Positions 49,801-61,800 of a stretch of DNA of 64,000 bases are shown piece after piece. Positions within the stretch are counted from its first letter, which is position 1; the number at the start of each line of letters is the position of its first letter. Where the stretch lies: positions 620,001 to 684,000 of the forward strand of contig NC_061454.1 of the NCBI RefSeq assembly GCF_022581195.2. Reading direction: 5' to 3'. The notes beneath the pieces were generated by a model. The model ran no database searches. It had not been told where the DNA came from and was given only the letters and a program-made list of their open reading frames with translations. This DNA comes from Helicoverpa zea (Eukaryota > Arthropoda > Insecta > Lepidoptera > Noctuidae). Made by a program: the position numbers and the translations under genes.

Positions 49801-52800
49801 CAACAAATTTTTATGAAAACTGTCTGATCTGCTGTTTGGGATTGTTCCCTTTCGTTTCTGCCATGCAAACAGCCACATATTACTATTATTTTTTTTTTAA
49901 ATAAACTAAATTAAATTTAATAGTCATGCGGAGCCACTGATCAAATAGTTACTTGTTGAGAGTTTTAGATGTTTTTTTTTTTTTTTTCTTTCTCCTAATT
50001 AAGCTTGTTATTTTTTTATGTATGATCATCCACCCGTAATGTAAATGGTAACCCAATTTCGTAATGTAAACGGGAGTCAAAGGTTCAAGCTGAAAACCAG
50101 CGCTTAGCAACCCTCTTGGGGGACCTAAGCATAAAGCTGACGCTTGAACCTTTTGCTTCCAGTACTATAGTTCTGTGTGTATTACTACTCCTAGCTGTAG
50201 TACTGGAGACAATAAACGTTTATTCTATTCTATTCTATTCTAACTAAAGACAGATAAATTATGGAATCAGGCGTTACTATGCGGAAATCCATGATATAAA
50301 ATGTTAGGAAAAATATGTAACGTTTAATCCGCGAGACAACATATTTTTCATAACATTTTCTTGATATGTGATCGTAGAATAAAGGCTCGAGCAGACCGGC
50401 CACACCACTTGCGTAACGTAGACACGCGCGTCGTTACGCAAGCGGTGTGGCCTGTCTCATACATTTCCATACATTACAACTCATGGTTACGCCGTAACTA
50501 CGCGCGTGACTACGCGCGTGGTTACGCATACGCATCCGGTCTGCTCGAGCCTTAAACGTCGTTCAAGAGGACTGTTCGCTATCTGGTGTAAAGAAGCTAA
50601 AGACAGAACATTGACGGAATATGACTCATTACTATTAATTGCCGAAAATATTGCAATATAGATATCGGAAGCATATTTTATCAGGAAAAAATTACAATCT
50701 ATTTCTTAAGTCAAAAAAACTGTTTTATACATTATAACTTCTTAAAAAAGGAGGAGATTCATAATTCCATTTTTTCCTTTTATGTTTTTAGGAGAATCGA
50801 GCTGGACCCCTCTGCGACAAATGCCTGTTTGGGTTTTACAACGCTTTACCTGATGGTCCATGCCTGCCCTGCGACTGCGATCCTCAGGGATCCGATGGTA
50901 AGCTAATACCAAACATTTCTTAAGGCTTTTCTTAACTGTTTACTTTGAAACTTGAACGTTATAATGCAGTTGTTTTAAGAAAACTGACGTTTATGTCAAA
51001 GTCAAAAGTTTTTCTATACTAATATTATATAGAAGTCTTTGTAAGTTTGTATGTTGGGTGTAATCTTTGGAACCGCTGATAGATAGCTACAATGTACTTG
51101 AGTGCCATAGGCTATATTTTATCCCTTTACGGAAAGTAGTTTCCACGGGACGCGGATAAAACTGCGGGAAAGTGGCTAGTATTTCATTTAGATCTATCAC
51201 AGGTGCGTAAGAAACGTCAAGCTATAGTTGCACAGTATATTGTCAGTAAACTTGGGCAAGTAAGTAAGTCTATCAATCTGATTGTCTATGATGAGTCATC
51301 TGATGATCCATTCCATAATCTGTCCACCAAATATTTGTAGTCCTTTATCATAATAGCAAATAAACATATCGAGTATTGACTTTATTACAGAGTTTGCAAT
51401 CTACATGGATGATTCACTGAGCGTGAGTCATGATGTGTCTATCATGTTTATAGACGAGATTGGATATCTATTGCAGATACAATCATTGGTTGCTCACTAG
51501 GTTTACTGAAGGATTAGTTGTTCCCTGTGGTATTATCCACGTCCTGTGGGACTTAATTTTCGTACCAGGATAAATGTCCTTTTTCAGCATTTAATATTTT
51601 TTTAGCGTGAACACCAGAGAGACAGATAGAGATACTTTTTCAAAAACATTACCCTCCTTCTTTGGCAGTCGGGTAATAATAAGGATATTAATAGATTGAT
51701 GATTTGTAATAGTTTTCATTTCTCGTAGGAGTTTAATTATATTTTGGTTTGTGTAAGTTGAAAGTGTTCATTTCAAATAATAACAATCAACTATCCTCTT
51801 TATTAACATGATAAGGATTGTGATAAACTTATGTCAATACAATGTGTACATATTTATGAGGATAGTATCTATTGTTGCAATATATAGTTGCATTATTTAC
51901 CCACGCAGTGCCTACATACTTGATTGTTCTACTATTTGATAGCACTCAAAATAAGTAAAAATTCCTTCCAGGCTCGTGCGCATGGGACAAGAAGCACCGC
52001 CAAGCGACATGCGAGTGCTTGCCGGGGTACTCCGGCGCGCGCTGCGACGCGTGCGACGCGCCGGCGCGCTTCCCCGCGAGCCCGCCCACCGCGCCGACAG
52101 CGCCGCCCTGCAAGTGCGACCCGCGAGGGGTGCTTGATCCGGAGCGGGTCTGTGATGATGTCTGCGAGTGTAAAGTTAGTTTGTGTCATTTTCAGCGTTT
52201 TTAACACGCTTATATTCACTTATAACTATGTATGTAAAAAAAATCTTGGAATCATAATTTAACCCACTCAATCAAAATCATGCATGTTTTCTAGTTTTTT
52301 TAACTCTTATGTTTTTATAGTCCCACTAAGTAACTAACTAACCCAGTAACTTGAAACGTTGGTCCTATGCCACCTCGACTATAATCCAGTCTATAATCGT
52401 ATTTATTACCGACTTTTAAAAAGGAGGAGGTTCTCAATTACAATCAACTTTGCATTTCCAGAGCAACGTGGTAGGCGAGCGATGTGACACATGCGCCCCG
52501 GGACACTTCGGTCTGAGCGCGGAGCTGGCGGCGGGCTGCCGACCCTGCTACTGCTCGCACATCACTGACTCCTGCAGGCTGGCTGACCCTGACGAGCTGG
52601 AGCCGCCTAGAGATGTAAGTACCATTTTGCAAATTAATGCAGATTAAAACGTTGCGTACGGCCTAGTCGAAGTTTTTATTTATTAATTGCAAAATGAATA
52701 CTGTAATGCCCCCTTATCCCAGTTATCCTAATATCTTAGTAGTACAGTAACAGCGCTTTTCACAAAGCATTATCCACTCCGTTTTTGTGTCATCGCTTGA

Positions 52801-55800
52801 ATCAGTTATCGTCAGTTGTTTTGCATGTTTATCAACTCGCAACATCGCTTTCACGATCCGCTTAATTAATCTAAGCGGAAAATCCGCTACTGTAAGAGTG
52901 GTGTTACGGGCAATTTTATGACGATTCTGACGTATTTACAAAGCTTATACTTAGATTTTCCGTAAGCATTTGTTTAACTTTTTAATCTTCATTTAAATTG
53001 TCGAACCATGTTTATTATAAAACTTTAATTTGCCATATATTTTCAGGTTATTCTACCCCTCGGAGAGGCGTGGCTGATCTCCGACTCTGAAGGCAACGCG
53101 ACGATAGAGCCCTCTATCGACGAGCAAGGGAAACCATTCGTCATCAGCTATGAGGTGAGGACATTGAGGAATGACTGATAAGGAAAAACTGACTGCCGTT
53201 AAAATGTATCCACGACGTAGCTAACTACTTAAAATAGCAATTCAATCTAACGGCTAGCCCGCTACCTGAATAACGTCAGTCAATCACACGTCTATAGAAG
53301 ACATAGATCATACCTTTAGTTTGTTTAACATCAGCATTTAGATTGGCTGATATTATAATCTGAGCCCCAAGTTCACCGATAGCATTATCGTTCGTTTTTC
53401 TCTTTATTTTAATGTTGGAATTCATCTTATTACTGTCAATCAACTGCGTCCTCAGGCTGCGTCCTGTGTGAGCGAATCAATGCGAACGCGAAAGCCAAGC
53501 GATCCGGAGTGAATACAAAAATGCACAGCGCAACATCACGTATGCCCCAAACGAAGTCGACTGTTTGTTGTTTACCGCGTCGCTTCGCGTTCGGATCCAT
53601 CACTAGCTTACATAGGACGCTCTGTAACGCTGATGATGTTCCAGGTAGAAGGGTGGGAGAACTTCTACTGGTTCACTCGCTCGTTCAGCGGCGAGCAGCT
53701 GGCGGCCTACGGGGGCGAAGTCCGGGCCTCCGTCTACTGGGGCATCGTTAGAGGAGACACCGGGGGCAATCCTACCTACGGCCCTGATGTTGTACTTGTT
53801 GGGACAGGTGAGAGATCATATTTTTAATACCTTTTTTTACCTCAATTAAACACTATAATCATTTTTAAATTTTTACATATGTATGTAAATAAACTATCCT
53901 ACTTATATGCACACATATTTTACATATCGACATATCCTAAAAATTAAAATGATGCATCAAAAAGATGTTGCCTATTTTCGGCTACGTCCTGTGGGAACTA
54001 CTTCGCACATCTGGATAAGTGGGCTATTTAACACTTAAATATTTTTAAAGTTTTCAATCGGACTAAGAGTTCCTGAGATTAGCGCATTCAGCTATATAAC
54101 ATTAGTATTATACATATAGAAATTGTTTGAAAAGAAATCTAGAAGTGTCTAGGTTTGCAATAATGCTAGTTTTGTTTGTCTAAATTATTTGCAATAGTAG
54201 TTCTCTTTATTATAAGGAATAGATCTTATGACAGAAAATTGACATCATCAGCAATGCAAATCATCATCACTCAACACAAATCACTCCTCTTTTGTCTACT
54301 AGATGGCAGTATGTTAGCATACACGAACACCAGCCACGAAACTCCTGGACAGCTGCAGATATCAGTGCCTCTGCTCGAGGGGGGCTGGCGACTCCTGGGC
54401 GAAGACCAGGTGGCTACCAGGACACAGCTCATGGATGTGCTGCGAGACTTGAAGGGAATTATGCTGAAGGCGCATTATCATTTTGATCAGGACGAGGTAT
54501 GATTTGTATTAAATAAATATTGGAATTATTTTAGCAACTTCTGTCTAAGTTATAAGTGCAGGCGGTGATATTTGTTACCATGTGTAGGGTAAAGGCGGGA
54601 TAGATGCCCCACTTTTTGAAATATGCTTATAATTTAATAAATATTGGTTCTACATTAATAACACCTATGAATATAACTAGTTTAATCCTTTATGTTTGTT
54701 TGTGATTTGTCTTTTTGGACCTATATACTACACGTTTTGCAGATTTTAGCTTTTTGTAGACCTCAATTTTTGGGGATAGATGCCTACCCCTATGGATAGT
54801 TGCCCCACCTCGAAAATACTAGCAAGGATAGATGCCTACGGTGCGGGATAGATGCCCTTCATACTGTTTAAGTATATTATATTAATAATATTTATATATT
54901 TTTTGACTTTAATTTATTTGAAATGAAAATTATTTTGCAGTTTTTAAAATCTTTTTATATTCATTATCAGATTAATAAAAATGAACACAATACAATTCTG
55001 AAAGTATTTGTTCAACAAAAATAATGTATTTTATATTTTAAACCCTTATTATAAAATATTAATTATTTAGTTTCAACATGCAAAATCATAAAAAATCATT
55101 CTTTCTTAAAAACTAAAATAACACAATATACTTAGCATCATAATATTTAACCGGACAGTGCTTTAAGTTTTCCACATCTCGAGCAAAAATTTCTGAAAAC
55201 CAGCACTGACACATTACACATTGAATCCAGTCGGATTTAGACTTTGTTTGTTCATAGTTTTCAGAGCATTCTATGCAGTTATTTTTATTTGTATCTTTAG
55301 GCTCATCCTGTCCATCTCTTATAGTCTTCTTCACCGGCAAACCTTTAGTTTTCTTTTCCTTAACTTTGTTCTTAGGTGAATTGTCTTCATCTTCACTGTT
55401 TGAACTGTAAACCATTCGTAATCAATAAAAAGTGTAAATACATAAACACATGAAAAATATAAAAAAATATATATTCAAAGCACTTATAATACATTCAGGG
55501 TACACGTGGTGTATGGAGGGATAGATGCCCCTAGGGGCACCTATACCCTTAAAAATCAGGGCAACTATCCTTTTTGACAGGGTTAGATGCCCTAGTATTT
55601 TTTAAAATAAATAAATACAATAGAACAACTATTTACATCAAAATGTATACTTCATGAAACAATATACATACGTAATAAAAAATTTGATGGAATTAATATC
55701 TACTCATAAAGTTATACAACAGCAAATACTCACCTTTAAAAATTTTACGCTCGCTGTAAGTTCGCCGCGGAGATGAATTCACATACGAGCGAAACGCGAC

Positions 55801-58800
55801 CTCACCCCTCGATGGCGCGTGGCTAATTTAGGTGCGGGGTGCTTGTGGCTTCTAGTTAAACGGTTGTTTCTTAATAGCGAACATGGGAAGTTAGGTTTTT
55901 TAAAAATGGGGCATCTATCCCACTGCGGCATCTATCCCGCCTTTACCCTATGTGTTTGTACATGCTATTTATAAAGGGAGTTTAAATAGCCGAGAAAGCT
56001 ACAAGAAGTAAAATTTTCCATTCATGTTATCTATGTACAGACACTAGTAGGTTAACCTATTTGAGCTGGTCAAATACGAATTGAAAATTATTTGAATATG
56101 AATTAAATTAAGCTTAATCTAACACGACTACCGTTCTATGAGTCGTATTAGTCGTACCGGTGTAACACTGTTGCCGCACTGTGCGTTTTGTATGAAAAAA
56201 GAGGAACGTCCGAAAGCCGTACGTCTAATGCATTGCTTCGGCACCGCAGCAGGCTGTCAAGAAACGTATAAGTGAAAGTGCCCTTAGAATTCTATTGTAG
56301 TTGCATATATCACTACTAGAATCAAACTCAGTTATATGTTTGACGTTCACAAGTGCTTGTAAAGGCCTAAATGAAATAAATGATTTGACTTTGACTTGTA
56401 TCTCCCTAGGTCCGGCTGGAGTCAGCAGGAGTCCGCGGCGGCTCGGTCCCCCGCGAGCGCTGCGCGTGCGGACGAGCACACGCGGGCGCGCACTGCCAGC
56501 GCTGCGCCTGGACACACGCGCGGCTGCCACGCCCTGCCGGCTCCACGCCCAACTTTGACTGCCTGCCCTGCGCCTGTAATGATCATGCTGGATGTGATAC
56601 TGGTCAGTTATACTGTTGAACATCCTTGGCAGTCGTTACGGGTAGTCAGAAGCCAGTAAATCTGACACCAGTCTAACCAAAGGGTATTGGGTCGCCCGAT
56701 TTGAGGAGGTCAGATAGACAGTCGCTTCTTGTAAAGCGCTTATACTCAGCTGAATCCCGTTAGATTGGAAACCGACCCCAACATAATTGGGAAAAAGCTC
56801 GGAGGATAATGAAGATGATAACATTCATACATGATTGATTGTCAGCTTGGTTTTTTACCCTAGTGGGTAGGTAGACCACCAGGACTTTTTTGTAAAATGA
56901 AACTAGCTTAGTTGTAGTATAATTAGTTCGCAAATAACTTAATAATCAGTCTGAACATCATGTGAGTTTGTCGCATCAACCATTTCAGGTTTCTATGAAC
57001 AGCTGACAATAGATTCAAAAGTTAACTGCCGCCAAAATGCGCATTAAATTCGAAAGTACGGCTGATAAGTTTATTATAAACAAAATAATATTTTAGACTA
57101 CATCGTACCTCTAATTCTGATAAGCTATCTGCTAGTCTAATCTACAAAAGACACGGTTTATCACTCTACCGATATTTGAACCTCGCTATAGGTTCCCAGT
57201 CACTATGTTAAAGCATATTAGAACATTACATCGCATAAATAATTAAAAAATCAATCTTAGAATACATGCCAAATATATTAATAATCAAACGGATACATCT
57301 TCATTATATTCCTACCTAATATATAAATTATTATTTATTATCTCATAATTAACAAATTACATAATATTGTAATAGGGTCGCGTCAACGACATCTTAGTAT
57401 CAATGTTTTTAGTTTGAACTGATAAAGTTGATAATGAACGATTAAATGGATTAATAATCGCAATGTGACGTCATAATATAATTTACCTATAATTTTCCTG
57501 TTAAGAGATTTATGTGTTATAGTGGAAGAATCTAAAATAAGTAGGGTACTGACGATAAACAATTTTCTCTGAACATAAAGACATAATGACATTTTTATAA
57601 GTCGACTGCCAGGAAAAGTTAAAGGACTGGTACTCAGCTACATCCGGTTAGACTGGAAGCCGACCCCAATCCCAACATAGTTGGGAAAAAGGCTCGGAGG
57701 ATTATGATGCCAGGAAATGTTTTTTTTTTTAGAGCGTATCTCTTAAGTATGTATGAGTGCTAAAGCCCGTTCTTGTTTGTTTTTAACAGTGGATGGGCCA
57801 TGTGGCCCATGTCAGCACAACACTACGGGTCCGCGCTGCGAGCGCTGTCTCCCGGGACACTACGGGAATCCTGTACAGGTACAACACTAACTTATAAATA
57901 TCATGAACATAGCTTTGCCGGGGAAATTACAATTTTAAAATTGCAGTAGTCAGAAACAAGAAAGTTTGACAACCATATACCAAGGGGTATCTGGTTATCT
58001 CAGATAATTGGGTTGAGGAGGTCAGATAGGCAGTCCTTTACAAGTTCCGATGGTACTATACTACCTCTAGTAGCAAGTAGTAAAATATATTAAGCCTAAG
58101 AACTTAGGTTCCTACTTGACAAGGAAATATTTCTATTTGTAAAATGTGGTCATTAACTCAGTGCATGAAGACCATTGTGTTTTATAAACATAACAAAGTA
58201 ATGTAATAAAGATAGAAACTTGGTGCACAAGAATAGGTATACTATAAATAAAATAAACTATCTACGAAATCTTATCGAGCTCGCTTCTCTATATCGAATT
58301 AATCTGTTTATTGGAAATCCTAGCCAGCCATAAGCCTGTCGTTAATTTAATTATTAATATATTAAGATATCGTTTTAGATAAATCACCATTACCCACGAC
58401 TTAATTTTAAAGTAGAACGGCAAAAGTTTTTCCCCATCGATGGATTAAATGAGGTCATCATTGGATAAGTTTTAGAAAAAAAAAACATATGTACCTACTA
58501 AATCCATTTAGGTATAACACTTATACCTTATATCAAGGTTCTCTTTTGATGTTGAGTAAGTACCTATTTGATAAAATTTATTCCTGAAGCATCATCAACA
58601 CTTGAACAATCATGAATACCATTGTAGCCGAGACCAATATTTTCCTTAAAATAACCAAAATGGAGGGAGCCAAATGTAGCTTGAAGCAAGATATTTAACA
58701 AGTGTAAGATTATCCGCCCCTGTCAGACTTTTTGTAGGACAGATCATTGGGCCGATTTTTTTTAGGACTACCTATATTTTCTGTATGATTTTCCGACCGA

Positions 58801-61800
58801 CTTTTTTGTAGGACGTTTGCGTTGAAGTATTGCATAGAAGGTTCAGTAGATTCTATTTTTCTCCTACAAAAAATCGGCCACCGTTTATCGGACTTACGTG
58901 ATCTATAAACTCGACAAGAGCTGCATCCTCAATGAACCACTTTGACTGTAGGGTGCGTGCAAGCCATGCGCGTGTCCGCTGTTCGAGGCGAGCAACAACT
59001 TCAGCCCGAACTGCGCGCTCGCCAGCGCTCACGGCGACGAGTACGTCTGCACGCAGTGTCCCGACGGCTACACCGGCGACCATTGCGAGAAGTGAGTAAT
59101 AACGTGGTAACGACATGGTAACAACGTGGTAATAACTGGTAACGACATGGTATCAACACTAGCTTTGCATAACAATCTTCAAATTCCTATGACACTTACA
59201 GGTTTCGCACGGGTGCAATGCTGATACTAAATACATATAAACCTTCCTCTTCAATCACTCTATCTATTAAATCTCTATGTATTTAAAGATTTAAGACGCC
59301 ACCGTGATTTTGAGAGCCGTTTGCCATGCCAAATTATAGGACTACCCGCTTACCAATGGATCTGAAATTTTGATATAGGTAAATTGATATCTTTATCTAG
59401 ATTCTGCCAGAACGAAAACACGATACTGATAATTTTACTCGATCATAATTAATTCCGAAAACACGTCTAAAAAAGTACTATTTTTGAAATTACAAGGAAG
59501 TTACACTATTTTTATGTTTCAAAATTACTCTAATATATTCTTAACATCAATATTAACGTTCTGTCAAAGTCATTTTTCCATAACTATTACCAAACATTTT
59601 TAATTAAAGTTTTAAGATATTGGATTTTTTGAGCGGCAGCGATCATGATAGACGCTACGCAATTCTGAACCTTATGTCCGTGCTCTAGCGATTGATACAC
59701 AATGTGTACGGAGACGAGCCAGTCCGGCGATAGCCCTCGTCGAGGTCGGACCTGCGCATGTTGTCGCTCCGGCCGTAGGTATAATAATTTGTGACGATAA
59801 CTCAGATTTGCGCGCGGCCCTATGTGTGCGTCGGCTTGTAAATATACAACTTTCGCTCGTGTGACAGTGACGTCGTCCGAGCATGACGTGTTCTTATCGC
59901 TTTTTGTTATGGGTACAGTCGTTTACAAAAATGTCTAGTTGTTCACGAAGAAAATGTTTAAGGAGTCAGGTAGCGTTTCAAAAAATGAAACAACATCCAA
60001 AGCTTTTTATTATTACATCTTACAGTTTTTCATTATTTTCTCATAAGTTTTTTCAAATTGACATTGACAGTATCTAAGAAATAAATGAGGTGAAATATCT
60101 AAGATGAATTAAATACTCCTTACATATTTTCTAGCTCGGGGTACGAGGACAATAAATAAAAGTGTGGACTTGATTTTTCAAGTAGCGATTCAGAATCATT
60201 ATAAATAAATAAATATTTTTATTGGGTATTAAACAAATCAAAAACTAACTTAATAATTTCAATAGATATTTACACAGATAAATAAACATTAAATCACGTA
60301 ATAACTGTTTTTCCTTAAACAGCCGTAACCCCTAAATAACTGTATTTGTACCCGACTGTACCTCTTGTCACGCACACAAAGTCACTGTATATGTACAAGG
60401 GTTACCCACACATAACCGCGCGCAAGACTGAGTTGAACTTACTATAAGCACTCTGAGAACAAAAAATCTATGGAGACCGTGTTATACTATAAATTCTTTT
60501 TTTTTACATTATATTATTATTTATATTTCAGTTTTAATAAATATGTTTAAAAATGAATTACTTAGCTTCATTACTTCTTTGATACCTTACAGCTTCACTA
60601 CATACATTTATAGCATACATAACACACAAGATCTGCGACACTTTTATTCCTTAACCACTTAATTTTTACTAGCTGTTTAACGCAATTTTAGCCGCATTCC
60701 CGGGGAACTTCTTCCTGTGCCCGGATAAAATATGGCCTACATTCACTGGGGATAGTGTAAATCTCTAATTGTGAAAGCAAATCAAATCAGTTAAGCAGTT
60801 TCAGAGCTTATACAATCCACAGAAACAAACAATCAAATCTTCCCTCTTTATAACATTAGTATAAATTATTTAACACTGGTCAAACGCTTTCATTTGATAC
60901 CCATATTGAGAGAGCTATAAAAAAACAATGCAATTCAGCATTTTCTGGCGGTGGCTATCTTGGACTTTAAAATAATATTATACATGATTCTACATACTAA
61001 TCAAGCCCTTTCATTTGATATCCATACTGAAGGAATTGTAAAAAAAATATGTTATTCGCCATTTTGTGGCGGCGGCCATCTTGGGCCGATATTCACCAAA
61101 TAAAGCTAGGAACACTCCCGATTAATTTCATTTCAAACAAAAAACCTAAATACATATCGATTCATCCGTTCTGGATATACAAACACACATACACGACACA
61201 CCACACATACATACACACAACCATACGCGTCCAAATTATCATATTACTCTTCATAAAAAGTTTTCATTACAAATAATTTTTGTAAGTACAACAAAAAAAA
61301 AATCCGATCAAAAAATAAAAAACTTAGGTAAGTTGCGGCTCCCTATCTTCCCTGTTCGGTTCTCCTGACCCCGCGCTGACCTCGGCGTGTGCGATTGGCG
61401 CGAAATTCAAATTTTACACATTGAGTGAAGAGTATAGCTTGCGCGACGCGATAGACGCGGAAGTGTAGTGGGCGGAGCTATCTAAAATCAAAAAATCCGC
61501 GGTGCGGTCTTAAGCATACATATAGAGATATAGGGACAGAGAAAGCGGCTTTGTTTTATACGTACTTTGTGTTATCACTACATACTTTGTATGTGTATGA
61601 TAACAGTAAAGAAGAACACAAAAGGAGTAAACACCAACCTATATATCCTACGAAGCGCTTTATATGCAAGTTCTGCGTTGTCCAGCTGTTCTTATCTGTG
61701 TTCTGTCCCCACAGCTGTGACTTCGGGTACTGGGGTTCCCCCACGACCCCCGGGGGCCAGTGCGTGGCGTGCGAGTGCGGCGGGTCCCCGTGCCACGCCA

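Noticed and set aside
47534..49816. Single 760-codon ORF
   Set aside because: It is laminin exon 5 (47561-47737) fused by chance of frame to a 5'-truncated LINE; the two parts belong to unrelated families.
56225..56623. 132-codon minus-strand ORF
   Set aside because: Shadow of GC-rich laminin exon 12; Arg/Ala-rich with no domain.
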